From NCBI GenBank assembly GCA_930367205.1, contig OV884012.1:31096796-31160795 (forward strand): a DNA stretch of 64,000 nt. Reading direction: 5' to 3'. Below are positions 13,213 through 24,535 of this stretch, one piece after another. Positions within the stretch are counted from its first letter, which is position 1. Every line of letters begins with the position of its first letter. A program made the position numbers and the translations under genes. The notes under the pieces were generated by a model, which saw nothing but the letters and a program-made list of their open reading frames with translations, did no database searches and was not told where the DNA came from. This stretch comes from Acanthosoma haemorrhoidale (Eukaryota > Arthropoda > Insecta > Hemiptera > Acanthosomatidae).

Positions 13213-13559
13213 AAACACCCGCCTACGATTCCATATTTTATTAATAAATCTTCTCAGTGTTGGTTTAGAGAAGGGTAACTAGTTCACGATCCCAACTCAA
13301 CTCGAGCTGGAGCTCGCTAACCCAGCCTCTGACCTCCCTATATAAGGCTCTAAGCATACTCTAAAAATCAAGTTCTCCTAAACCAATAACAATTGACGGG
13401 AGTTATCGGATTTGTGAGTCCCCAAGGTGGGAGGAGACGCCCGCCGCGGGCTAGGGTGGCTACTACCTCTAGCCGCCGGCGAGCGCCTAGAAAGAGATAA
13501 GACAGGTGGACCTGTCGTCTTTCACCCTTGCTGGCGGCCTAGTCAGCGGGCAGCTTAAT
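13213..13559. other. GC-rich sequence next to an LTR, no gene seen
   Basis: An unusually GC-rich patch (about 13420-13560, with a CGCCGCGGGC block) beside the minus-strand LTR. It may be the outer part of that LTR, but the boundary could not be set because related LTRs diverge here. Confidence 0.4.
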
Positions 13560-14160
13560 TCGTTTTGATCTGACTCCATAAGATCTTAGAAGGTGTGCCC
13601 CGACAGTGCACTATGTTCAGGAGAAGAGGAACAACGTAAACGTAGGTTTATAGGTAGTTTATTTGGTCTTGGAATGACCAAGTATTCACACTAAGTATCT
13701 AAGGGTAGGCGAACACCGTCCGGATCCCAAAGGTGAGTGTGAACCGAAGAGAGGCAGAGTGGATTTCCGTGGGAGACACTGCTAGTAAAGTTTGTAGGGC
13801 CACGGCAACCGTCGTCCACGAGGGAGGGAGAGGTCTCTCCCTAGGAGGTGCTAGTTTTAGCAAGACGAAGGCATAGTATCCCACTAGAAAAGTGTGGGGC
13901 TAACGAGGCCGGACTAAAACATAGCGAGGTTAGGAAGAGAAATGCAGAGGTTTTCGTAAATGAGAAGGCCATAGTTTGAGTAGAGCAGGAAGCGCCCGTG
14001 CAGAGAGAGATAGAGAGCAGTGTTCCAAGTACCGGTTCTGTATGTTCTGAGGTCCGTACCAAGACGGCCCGGTTATATAGGTAGGCCAGCCGTGATGGGG
14101 ATGATACCCCCACTAGCTTCTTCCCCACTCTCACTGACGTCATAACCTTTATTAACAACA
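13560..14160 (-). mobile_element. LTR of a Gypsy-like element, minus strand
   Basis: Read on the minus strand, this shares blocks with the solo LTR at 9.0 kb and the fragment at 18.6 kb: GGCCTTCTCATTTACGAAAA, AGTCCGGCCTCGTTAG, CTAAAACTAGCACCTCCTAG, GATCCGGACGG, TCTCCTGAACATAGTGCACT and ATGGAGTCAGAT. It lies immediately downstream, in the minus direction, of integrase remnants, so it is probably the 3' LTR of that element. Neither end was fixed, because no clear TG...CA pair or TSD was found. Confidence 0.75.
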
Positions 14161-14340
14161 AATATGTAATCATAGATAGATATTTTCTGGGCCGAGATGA
14201 GGGGAACTTCTAATTATTCGTGACTAAAAGGTTGCCACCACAACAATAATGGTAGTTAATACCACAAATGAAGTAAATACTGGCTAGCTTACAGTCAACA
14301 AGTGTATCATACAACGCACAATTAAAGCGACGTACTCAAA

Positions 14341-14471
14341 AGAAACGCCATTACATCAGGTACCTTCCATACCAGGAAAAGGTATTAAGCTCGTTATAAA
14401 TAAATCTGATGCACACATGTCACACGCCATTACACTGGGTACCTTCCATACCAGGAAAAAGTACTAAACTC
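14341..14471. repeat. Pair of approx. 48-bp direct repeats, 83 bp apart
   Basis: The block CGCCATTACATCAGGTACC...CCATACCAGGAAAA at 14344-14390 recurs at 14427-14471 with a few substitutions. Both copies lie between the integrase remnant and its LTR, in what would be the element's 3' non-coding region. Confidence 0.8.
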
Positions 14472-15545
14472 TTCGTAAGCGTTTTTAAAATGTAAGGCCA
14501 AGTGATTGATCAATGCGTTTTCTGTTAACTCGGTCTGACTCGACCTACACGGCCACATCGGGTTCCGAAAAGCAACTGCCGACAAATACCAGCACTCACA
14601 GCAAACACCATCAATCAATTTTTATATTCCCAAAAGTTGCAAATAAATCAATATCCAGGTCAAAGAAGTAAAAGTTTAAAATTCTACTTTCATCATCATC
14701 ACTAGTATCCAGTCTTGGGTCATGTTCACAGACATCTAGAACCATTCGGAAACGATTATGTGCAAATTTATATCTGCACTTTCCATCGATAGATCTCTTA
14801 GGGATCATTTGGCAATATCATAGTAACTTTCACCAGGCCTTTATACTTGGGATCTTATTTTAATTGGTTATGTATTATATTTCGTAATGCATTACGAATA
14901 ATTTTCTGAGCCACTAGAGCTATCACTTCTTTTAAAATTACCTGAGAATTCCTAGTGGCATGTTCTCTTGCTACAATTAATTCACGAGGTTGAAAAACAT
15001 TGATTCCTTAGGTGGTACCTGCCTTACACGATTAGGTGTAACTATATTACTATGTAACTATTATATTACTATGAATGTTCCGTTTAACGTTCACATAAGT
15101 CTTTCTACTTGACCACTAGCTCTTCTGGAACCCGTAGGAATAAAATGAAGTTATATTTGAGTATTACAACACAATTCTTGAAAATCACAGGATATAAAGA
15201 AAGAATCGTCCTTGATTTACAGCAAGTTGTGTCATGTGGCGAAATAGAGGAGCATTAAGTCTTGATCGCATTATCAGCTTCGAATTTATGAGCAAGGAAA
15301 AGAAAATATTATTTCGTGAATGAGTCGATAAAGACAAAAAGATAGTCACCCTTATCGCTTTTTACACTTAATTTTCCTGAGATAACTAAATTAACCTTGA
15401 CACAGTTCAGGAACGGGTGTAATTCCACTGGACACGCCCCTGAATATCGTTTAGCCGTCTTAAATCTCAAACAGTTTTCAACGAATTTTCTCACAAATTT
15501 AGACGTATTCTCAAACAAATAATAATTATAAAGATCGCCTAATAT
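14430..15545 (-). pseudogene. Ty3/Gypsy integrase and pol C-terminus, degenerate
   Basis: On the minus strand, 15545-15309 reads FVRKFVENCLRFKTAKRYSG then GACPVELHPF. This matches the Gypsy integrase zinc-finger end (VRKYV..C..C...K) and the 'P.GELHP.P' linker. After a frameshift comes KGDYLFVFIDSFTK, matching the first catalytic strand (K.G..Y..V..D.FTK). Further down (about 15220-15060) DFQELC and, shortly after, SGQVERLM match the 'F..FC...GI' and 'ANGQVER' blocks around the catalytic Glu. From 14808 to 14430 more open text (SDDDESRIL; PMWPCRSSQTE) probably represents the pol C-terminus. At least one zinc-finger Cys and the first catalytic Asp are lost, and stops are frequent. With the LTR at 13.56-14.16 kb this forms the 3' half of one element. 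No protease, RT or RNase H precedes it. Confidence 0.7.
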
Positions 15546-15782
15546 TTTCTTATCTTAAATGAAAAATGGAATTGTAGATGTTATTGACAATACACCAGAG
15601 AAGGGAATAAGTTGGGAAGCGAAAGGGTCCTAGTTTTTCCAGGAGTGTTCTCTATGCTAAAGATGTTTCAAGTTTTCTCATAGTAGCTATTATTTGGCGG
15701 TGTCTTAAGATGGGTTCTGCGTTCTTAGTAGACAGGCTGGTTACTACCCGAGTAGCCAATGGGAAGCCAGATCTTGAAAGGG
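15546..15782. other. Junction between Gypsy and non-LTR remnants, nothing recognised
   Basis: No frame or motif. It separates two unrelated minus-strand pol fragments. Either could extend into it in a decayed form. Confidence 0.4.
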
Positions 15783-17045
15783 TTACTTTAGGACCATGTC
15801 TTTAGAATTTCCCAGGCATGCATGAGAATGGTTCATATATAATAAAGCATTCCTTGGGGTTCCAATAAACAGAACTAAAGATATTGCTTTTTTTGAATTG
15901 GCAAGGGCTTTAGAAAGAAAGAAAAAGATGCCACATGCTCTCGGCTCCCCCTCACTCTTAGGACAGTCGACCGAAATATGCTCGACTATCACATCATTTA
16001 AAGTTAGGGTGAAGCCTACCACCAATAGCCATGGGTCAGTCTAGTATTGCCAATCCTTCGACGACCCCACACGACTCCCTGTTTTTTGTTGGATCTGTAG
16101 GATCTATGCCAGGCTCTAACCCGAGATTTAATCTCTCTCATAGTATTGTTGGCCAGTAAGCTCTACCCGTTTTGCTTAAAATTCCATATTGCATCACATC
16201 AACAATGTTCACCTTCGAAAACGGCCATTTTTGGCATGATCGTCAACTGGTCCATTTTTTGCTACGCCACAATGTCGTGGAAGCCTGCATAATTTTAAAT
16301 TGAATCCAAATTCTGTAAGATGTGTAATTTTAAGGATTGAAGAAACTATTAGGTCACATAAATTCATTTTTCATTTCCTGGAGTGCAGATAAAGAATCAG
16401 TACAAATGATTATATAATAATTTGGTAATGGTCTTGTTTATACCAAACAACTTCACCGTGTAACTGCTAGTAGTCTTGGGTAGAGAGTACTTGTGCTTCT
16501 GATCTTTATGGCATACAGCTGCACCAACCTCTGTAGCCGATTTCGATCAATCAATGTATACAAATTGTGCAGGCTTCATACTGTTTGGGGAGCTCTTTCT
16601 GAAAAACTATTGGGCTTGTTAATTTGTTTGAATATTTTTTTAGTTTCTTATTTATTTTAGGCACATTTAATAGCCAGGATTTGGAAGGAAATAAAGCGGT
16701 AATGATTACAGGATGCTTTGGTTCGTTTAGTTTAGATATGTGTGAGGCTATTATATCAGGAAAATGTTTGCTTTTTGTAAGTGGTTCATGTTGAAGAGGT
16801 AGTGGTCCGGTCGGAAAAAGGGAATTTAATGGGTATCTTGATGTAGAAAGTATTTTCAAGAAGAAATATACTGACCAAATTCCCCTTCTCATAGCGAGTG
16901 GAATCACTACTGCATTAACCAATAAACTATTCGTTGGAATAGACCGAAAAGCACCAGTGGCTATTATCAAACCTCTATTATGGACGGTGTCTAAAGTCTT
17001 TGGATAGCTTGATCTACCTGCACCAAAAGAAGTATTAATCACGAA
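15783..17045 (-). pseudogene. 3' part of a non-LTR retrotransposon ORF2 with RNase H domain
   Basis: The longest frame (17042-16551, minus, 163 codons) reads KTLDTVHNRGLIIATGAFRS then TNSLLVNA, the hallmark 'LD..HN.GLR.A.GAFR.SP..SL..E' block of the RT thumb in I/R1/Jockey-group elements. After a stop comes VGAAVCHKDQ, then in another frame TDSLSALQEM, the RNase H strand with its catalytic Asp, and later LPRHCGVAKNGPVDDHAKNG, the RNase H 'H.GI.GNE.AD..AK' end. At 16025-15783 FTLTLNDVIVEHISVDCPKS matches the 'LTV.HIL..CP' C-terminal zinc-finger-like block. The order thumb, RNase H, C-terminal block is correct. At least three frameshifts or stops break it. RNase H excludes the classic Jockey clade and points to an I/LOA/R1-type group. 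The RT palm with its YADD/FADD motif is absent upstream, so the copy is 5'-truncated or deleted. Confidence 0.8.
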
Positions 17046-17158
17046 CTTTAGAAGTGAAAAAGTATCGATACTTTGTAAGTATAGTAAGGTAATCTCATAA
17101 CTTATAACTCGATAAAATATATTTTATTCATTTCAGGTTATGATATTACTTTGCATGT

Positions 17159-18356
17159 ACTAGACTAAAAAAAAATATTTTAACGTTATTTTGTTAGAAC
17201 GTTACTTCTGTTACTGCCTTGGGAGGACGAAAAGAGAATTGTAAATAGCTAAAATTAAATTTAAAAAAACATTTTAAAATCAGTGTTCTTGGGATTCCCA
17301 TAAAAAAATACAGTGGGTAATACAGTGTGATATTTATCCCGGAATTAGCGTAACAAGTTTCCAGAGAAAGTCTCTGTTCCCCAGGATTATAAAGTGATAA
17401 ATGATTTTCCGATAACCATTCCTGTCCACAATATTGAAGAGTCGGCTATTTGGTGATACAATTGTTTTCCATGGATGAACCCCGTGACAGATGAAATCTT
17501 TGTCAGAGCTAATGGAGTACCGTTGAATAAAAGGATTCCCTTTAAGCCGTAATCCAAAGAGTCCATCTATCGAATCCATTTTCTTGCCAATTACCTCTCA
17601 TTCAGCCTGGGAGGAAATCCAATTATATCATCTATATTTTAGTTCATCACGTGCCTAACTGAAAATACCTTACGTTTATTAGAATTAATTTAATGATTTA
17701 TTGAAATCGTTTATAATTTAACAGCTATTATAATGAGCGAGAATTGTTAAATATTTCCGTCACTGGCTATGAGTTAAATGTGAAAACATGACACCATAAA
17801 GCTTCATATGGATTATACCCATGAAATCATATCTGGTTCACCTCCCGATTTCACTGTATTCTTGCCCGAGTTCTTCGTCACTGGTATAAAATATAATTGA
17901 TAATTTAGGCGCAAATATCAAGTCACCGTGGATCAATATTCGTGAAGACACAATACTGCTGCATGACACATTACTCAGCCATACTCGCATTCAATTAAAT
18001 TTAACAGCTAAAGATAAAATTTAATAGCTGCGATCCAGATGCATTCTGAAATTCACGTCATGAAAGGGCGGAATATATGGCTCAAGTGCTATTTAATATA
18101 AGCAGTAACAATTTATTCTTCGTTGGTTGAAAATATTAATATGACACATTAATCCAAAATTAAATTAAAATCTTAGCGCTGTTATTGTTTTGTGAGTTGA
18201 CTGTATTTTTTTATGAGAATCCCAAGAACACTGATTTTAACATTTTTTTTTCAATTAAATTTTAGCTATTTACAAATCTCTTTTCATCTTCCCAAGGCAG
18301 TAGCAGAATTAACGTCCTAACAAAATAACGTTAAAATATTTTTTTTTTAGTCTAGT
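17159..18356. mobile_element. Element with 157-bp terminal inverted repeats
   Basis: The arm 17159-17315 (from ACTAGACTAAAAAAAAATAT to AAAAAAATACAGT) is the near-perfect inverse of 18200-18356. Shared landmarks include TTTAACGTTATTTTGTTAG, CTGCCTTGGGA and CAGTGTTCTTGGGATTCCCA. The 884-bp loop between the arms holds an 81-codon minus-strand frame (17579-17334) that I cannot identify. It is aromatic- and isoleucine-rich and contains WKTIVSPNSRLFNIVDRNGY. The layout fits a non-autonomous DNA transposon or foldback element. No TSD could be placed at the outer ends. Confidence 0.75.
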
Positions 18357-18573
18357 TTTTAGTATTTGGCCGTTACAAAATATAAAGGGTTTAAATCATG
18401 ACCTTAACAAATATTTCTTTTGTACCATGTTTTTAATATTATAAAAAATATTAATGTATTTATTGTTATATTAACACGAAGGAAATGCACTTAAAGACTG
18501 AACTATAATCCATACTGGAAAGTTAGATGTGCATGCTGACAAGCATTACAGGTGATACAGAAAATAAACTAAA
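18357..18573. other. No recognisable feature
   Basis: AT-rich spacer between the inverted-repeat element and an LTR fragment. Confidence 0.5.
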
Positions 18574-19140
18574 TAAACTGGGCCCCGGTCGGGTTTGGTT
18601 GATCAGAATAAAACCCCAGATCATCGGTTACTGGGGGCTATATATACCCCCTAGTTTTAGCCGATAAATCATTCTGACTACAGCTCTCGGGACTGGTACT
18701 GGCAGCCGCTCTGATGTTTCAAGATCTGGCCTTCTAGTTTATGAAAACCTCTCCATTTCTCTTCCTTTCACTATTTTAGTCCGGCCTCGTTAGACCCCAC
18801 ACTTTCCTAGTGGGATACTATGCCTTCGTCTCGCTAAAACTAGCACCTCCTAGGGAGAGACCTCTCCCTCGCGGACGACGGTTGCCGTGGCCCTACAAAC
18901 TTTACTAGTAGTGTCTCCCATAGTGATCCAGTCTGCCTCTCTCCGGTTCACACTCGCCTTTGGGATCCGGACGGTTTTCGTCAACCCTCAGATACCGAGT
19001 GTGAATTCGTGGTCATTCCAAGACCACATAAACTACCTGTAATACCTACCCTATACCTCTTCTCCTGAACATAGTGCACTGTCGGGGCACATACCTATCA
19101 AATATGGAGTCAGATAGTACAGTAGTAAGTCCGTCACTTG
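18574..19140 (+). mobile_element. LTR fragment of the Gypsy-like family
   Basis: This shares long blocks with the LTRs at 9.0 and 13.6-14.1 kb: TGGCCTTCTAGTTTATGAAA, AGTCCGGCCTCGTTAGACCC, CTAAAACTAGCACCTCCTAG, TTTGGGATCCGGACGG, ACCGAGTGTGAATTCGTGG and TCTTCTCCTGAACATAGTGC. It is closer to the 14-kb copy than to the solo LTR. GGCTATATATACCCCC at about 18637-18652 is a likely TATA element. Both ends look truncated, with no TG...CA pair or TSD seen. Confidence 0.8.
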
Positions 19141-21599
19141 CCTAGATTGTACCATAACTAATTTCGAAACACACTCCCCCTATAAAAACCACCCAAATAG
19201 AATTTTTTTTAGACTAGTTTGATTCTTTACTACATATCCTATTTTACCTATACTAATACACCACGTATGGTCAATGGAGGGAGGTTCTCCTAATGAGTGT
19301 CCTTATACTTTCCTAACTCAATATTTTATTTTGTCTTTTTTCGCCACATGTCCCTGAAACAAATTAAAACAATTTTGGAGTATTTTCTCAAAAGTCATCT
19401 TAGTCCAGAGATGTGTATTTTGTGTTTTGCTATGCATATAACAACCCTGTATTTAAAAAAAATGTATTGCTGTAATACATGCTGTTGAAATATGCTGTCA
19501 TTGTCAAAAATTTCCCAAAATATTTACTAACATTTTGATTGGCCCAGGGGATGTTTTTGAAGAAAAAAAAATATGCATCGTCATAATTTACTACACCTCT
19601 TAGAGAATATATTTGTTACATCTAAATATTAACTTATAATCTATCGGACGTATGTCCTTTTTAATTAGCGCATGGAAGGTTGATTGGAGCTTTCTAGCTT
19701 CCTGGATTTTTTTTAACGTATAATCTTTATTACTAATCACTTGTGAGATCAAACGCATTACAACAATTTCATAAATTAAATATCACCATTAACAATGAAA
19801 CTACCAATGTGGGAGTGACCTGAGGCATTGGCGTGCGTCAATGACAGTATGCCCTTCTGCCGGGATACAGTTGTGAGGGAAAGAGATAAACAAGGAAGAC
19901 AACAAACCCAGGCGATAATGCATTGTGCCCGCACAGCGCGTGGCAAATCTAATCGGCTCTCCCAGGAACCCTCTTCGACACGTGGGTAGTCTTAGCTTTC
20001 TATTCCTCACTTTGTGGGCTAGATAGCTCTCAGGCATATATTTATTACACGTTATATTGGGCCTTTATCCAAACCAAACTTTGTTCAGGGAACATCGTAC
20101 AAATAGGAATAATTGTGATGTATTTATACCTATACCTCATAATAAACTCATTGTTCGTGTATGAATTCAACCTGTTTATTTCATGTACAATATGAATCTC
20201 AATTCGTCTAACCTATTACTTCACACTCATTTAATTGAAAACTCAACACGTTCCTGAGAATGAAATACCTACCTCTTTTTCTTTTTCTTTTGAAATTGAT
20301 TCTGACCGAGCCCAGTCCTGTTACTTAAAACCTTTAAACATTTTTTTTTCAAGTCTCCGTGTAAAAAAAGGTGTGATCGCTCGTCTTAATATGGTACCAT
20401 AAGTACATAACTATAGGTATTAATGAGATGATTCATCACAATTGTCCATTCCCCAATTAGGGCAGATTGTAAGTTTTCTTCAAATAAACATTTTTTTTAA
20501 GAAAGAAAATCTACCTAACTAAGTAATATGTTTTGTTGAACTATTATGTACTGGTCGATAGTAATGTAGCTACTACTATAACTAGCAATGTATTATTATG
20601 TAAATTATGGGATTAGCATTAAATCCCTAGCTAGGATATTGTCATTGTTCAGTACTTGTCGATTACTCACAATTTATTCAGTCTGAGACGTGGCAACTGA
20701 AGGCCTTACTTATGATAAATTCGCGCGTTGGACATTGATGTAGATTTGTGATGTCGTCGCCCCTTTACGCATATGAGCGATAACGTTTGATGGATATTCC
20801 TAGATTGCACATTCAGTTGAGAATAGCGATGGGCAGACATGGAATGGGATAATTAATATTGGAACTGAGGCCTCAATTCCTGATGGCCTTATTACATGTG
20901 ATATCTACTATTTATATTTAGATTGATCCTTAGCTTATTTTACGAGGTGTTACGCTTGACTGAAATAGGGTTTCCCTTTCTAACTCACTGATGCTAAGCT
21001 GCTAATAGGTTAAGCACAGGTACTGAAAGATTCAAGCTAGGATCTAGATTCATTAAAATTTCAATTGCTAAGAGGGTTCATAAATTAACTCATGTGACTA
21101 TATGTGTTTAATGACATGGGAGTATTCGGTTTTTAAAGAATGTTTATAGCAGGGATTTACTGCTACCTCTCAAGACGAAAAGACCAATTGAGTGAAAGGG
21201 AGAAGATACGTATCCACCATATATCAATCCACAATCTTCTTGCTTCAATCTCTACATTTACACCTTGAGAGTGTTAAAGAACACACTGTTCAGACTGCTT
21301 GAGTATTTACGAAAACTTCTCAGTATTAATCATAAAGCACAAAACGCCGTCAGACATCTCAACTGTGAGTGTTAAAAAATCCACGTTTGAGGTAATTGGT
21401 CTCAGTAGTATTAATTTTTATTGTAGGAGTTTTATAATAGTAGTAACATATTGTAGTACGCTTAATTTACATTTAGACTTCTACATCTTTACCTATAGTA
21501 TAAATAATTAGTGAGAACCAAAAAATAACCAACCTACCATGTCTCCTATTTAAATTTAAATCTTCTTTTTTATCTAGCCCTGGTTGCTCTTCTGTGTAG
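19141..21599. other. No recognisable gene
   Basis: AT-rich. A 78-codon minus frame at 20037-19801 has more balanced composition and several arginines, but no motif or partner elsewhere in the window. Confidence 0.45.
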
Positions 21600-22075
21600 T
21601 CTTCTCCACTCTCCTTTCCCCATGGTCAGACTTTTCAATTGGAGTACTGACTATCCTTTTAGCCTTTCTAACCAGTTCACGTGTTCTCAGTATACAAAAT
21701 TCTTGGTATCCCTCTCTTCGTTACATTTCCCTTTACTATTGCTATTAAGTACGATTTGGTTTGCTGTTCTTCAGACCTCCGGCACTCAGCCTCTCTTCAA
21801 GTTTCCAATTTAGCATTGGTGGGTAGTACTCCGAAATCACCTATCACGATCTCGTTTCTGACACGGTCATCTGAGGAATCTCAGATCTCTTCATAATGCC
21901 GTTTATCAAGAGCAGTTCAGTGTTCTGCCCCATATAGTAATACTGTAAGAAATAATGTTTTTGGGATTTTCATCGTATCCTGGAAATGTAGAGGAACTTG
22001 TCGCCGGAGTCTTGTCAGTGTTGCGAAAAAAACTTTGGATCGGCTTTATTGGCAGTTTTAATGTCACTTTGTAAT
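21600..22075 (-). pseudogene. RTE-like non-LTR retrotransposon, RT C-terminal fragment
   Basis: On the minus strand (about 22060-21800) the text runs DIKTANKADPKFF, KTLFLTVLLYGAEH, TALDKRHYEEI and DDRVRNEIV. This follows the conserved order '...AN.A...L..L...LS...K..IYKT.I.PVLLYG.ETWTL....' at the end of the RT domain in RTE-type and related endonuclease-RT elements. Frames shift several times, so it is dead. The matching upstream part is probably the fragment at 22.54-22.79 kb, with the RT palm missing between them. Confidence 0.55.
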
Positions 22076-22539
22076 TATAGTTTACTAAACTCCCAACAAA
22101 TATGTATTATCATGAACATTGAGATCTTTTATGGAGTTGTAAAATTATTAAATTGATATTTCTACTTATTTATTTTTTACCGGTCATAATGTTACATATG
22201 GTATTTCTTGTTTTCACTCTATTAATTTCATTAGAATCCAATCTATCATTAGTGCTTACCAACGTACACAGGTGCTAACATTCTTATATATATTTTATGT
22301 ATCACATGGGCAAACAAAGGTAAAAATATGGGCTAGTAATTGTCACACAGGTTTTGAACCCCCCCCCCCCACCCTTCAGTACTGGGAAGTTTTCCCCCAA
22401 TGTTCAGAAACAATTTCAGCAGCATCATATTCAGTTCTTCTCAATATTTACTAATTTATTTTACAAATTCTTGAGCAACTCCATCCCCATTCCATTTTTA
22501 ATCAATAGCTAGCTCTACCTAATGCCCAATGATCATCCA
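22076..22539. other. AT-rich spacer with a poly-C run
   Basis: This lies where the RT palm of the RTE-like element would be expected, but no YADD-type motif is visible. A C run occurs at about 22359-22369. Confidence 0.45.
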
Positions 22540-22790
22540 ACTAAGTTATTTGTTCCTTGTGATCTCTTTCTTCAGGAATCTTTGTTTCGGCCGTATTCGT
22601 TCGCCAATTCCACATTGGCTTTTCCTTTGTTCCACGTAAGGTCTCGATTGTGGCAAAAAATATCCCCTGATAACTGCTTTGAAGGGGTTCCTCAAACCAT
22701 TCCCATGACTTTGCTTTGGCTGATTTTACCAACTGTTCTGACAGATTTCTTTTAATAATATATTGATACCATTCAATCCTGTCATTTATT
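22540..22790 (-). pseudogene. RTE-like non-LTR retrotransposon, endonuclease-RT linker fragment
   Basis: A minus-strand frame reads IKRNLSEQLVKSAKAKSWEW then FEEPLQSSYQG, ATIETLRG and EERDHKEQI. This closely follows the linker between the endonuclease and RT in RTE/CR1-type proteins, where 'VK.AKAKSWE.FGE.LE.DYQGN...F...I..LR' precedes the RT fingers. It has one reading frame of 63 codons (22732-22541), then decays. Position and strand agree with the RT end at 21.6-22.07 kb, so both are probably pieces of one internally deleted element. Confidence 0.6.
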
Positions 22791-24309
22791 CGTAGTTACT
22801 CCTTTTTCGCTTGCTTCCTTGTCTTTGTTGCCTAAATGCCCAATTATTTCGCCACTTTGATATCTTAGAGTAGAGCCCTGTCAGTTGTACGCCACATACG
22901 TTTCTTTCATGCTCTTAAATGTTGGTTTTAAAATTAAAATCCATCGATCTCTTTCTTTACATTCAGCTCAAACAGTTTCTTGATCTTTTAACAAAATTTT
23001 AACATTAACAGAACGTAATTTTTGAGGTTTGGCTTTATTTTTGGTACTACTGCAATTCAGCTCCACTGGAAACAATCTAATGCATCCTCACCATATATTA
23101 TCATTATAAGTTTCTTTCTACCTCAATAAAGAGCTTAAATAACTAAATTTAATTTTTAATTCGTGCCCTCACTTACTTAAGTAGTAGTTTAAATGATTCT
23201 GAAACTTCACTCAATATTTTGGACCAAACATTTCATAATTTTAACCAATGAAAATCATTTTAAAACAAATACAAATTTAAAGTAGCTAAAATATTTGCAT
23301 AATAACCTTATCAATTAAAACAGTCTCAAGTTATATTAAATATACGATTTCTAATGTTGGATTTTTAAAATTGAAATTGTTGGTGTATATTTTATCTTTA
23401 TACTCTCTCATACGTCCTTAAACATGAGGGAAACTCGGTATTTTAAATCATAAATAGCTACCGACATTTATCAGTAGATATATGGGACCGACTTATTATA
23501 CCTTTCATTGCTTTTTAATCAACTGATGATTAGTATAATCCTAGAATTTTTTAAATCAATTTTGAACTTTCATTCTCATCATTCCTTATAACATACATTA
23601 ATGTGAGACCTGGAGTCACAAAAACGGTTGACCATCACACGCTGTTACTAATCTTCAAACACGGGAACGAGGCAGCATTGGGAATAAGGCGTCAAAATGT
23701 AACTGTTACTTTTTGTATCGGAGCTAACCGGTGACAACATTGCCTTCAATGGATTGTGTGTAGTCCTGCAATACCTCCAAGGCTTTTACACCCGCACAAA
23801 ACAGAACTTACACAATCATTGACAGAACTTAATAGTGATATTTTTTTGACACTTGCCCAAGGTGCATCCAGACGAGAGAGAGAATACTCTGGTTAAATAT
23901 TCAAATAAATAATTAGTTGATCGTTTAATGTTTATTCTCTCAGATGATGCGCAATTTAGAAATAGTTGGCCTCCCTTGGCCGGATTCACCAGAGTATTGG
24001 CCATCAATTAGTGAACCAATATACTGTGTGCAATATAATTGATTGAACTCACGTATAACCCTTGTCAGTCAGTAATTGGTTAGTATGCTGTTGACGTATA
24101 CAATACAGTGTAATGTCAATGCTTACAGTGCCCAATAACTATGGTTCTACTGCTATATAATTATCAATACATACTATTATTCACGGAATCAGCAGAAAGT
24201 ATCGAAATTCCAAGAAACTTTTACAGCTCACCTATCCCATCAAAACCATACTCATTCTAGAGCTGTTGAGGATTTTCTTACATCACTTATCTCTCCCCCA
24301 CTTCCAACA
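22791..24309. other. No recognisable gene
   Basis: AT-rich. Decayed upstream sequence of the RTE-like element may extend to about 22900, but no motif supports this. The rest shows nothing. Confidence 0.45.
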
Positions 24310-24535
24310 CTAGCCGATAACACCTCTGAGGTCCAATGCTTACTTTTCGCTTGTGAGGTAGGTTTTGGGAGGTGTCTGGGCGTTTGTAAATACTGTATGA
24401 ATGAGCGAGTGAATGTAGTATCGTAAATATAGTATGAATGAGATCTACTTTTATAGTACTAACAGATCTACTGATTGATCACTGTTACTTATTGTTCAAT
24501 AAAACGCAGATCGTAAATTTATCACAATAAAGATT
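24310..24535 (+). mobile_element. Family A non-LTR retrotransposon 3' tail, diverged
   Basis: Tail landmarks are present but diverged: TTTTGGGAGGTGTCTGGGCG, TGTATGAATGAGCGAGTGAA, ATATAGTATGAATGAGA, then after a short insertion TTACTTATTGTTCAATAAAA and a final ATCACAATAAAG. The start is uncertain and no TSD was found. This looks like one of the oldest copies in the window. Confidence 0.75.
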
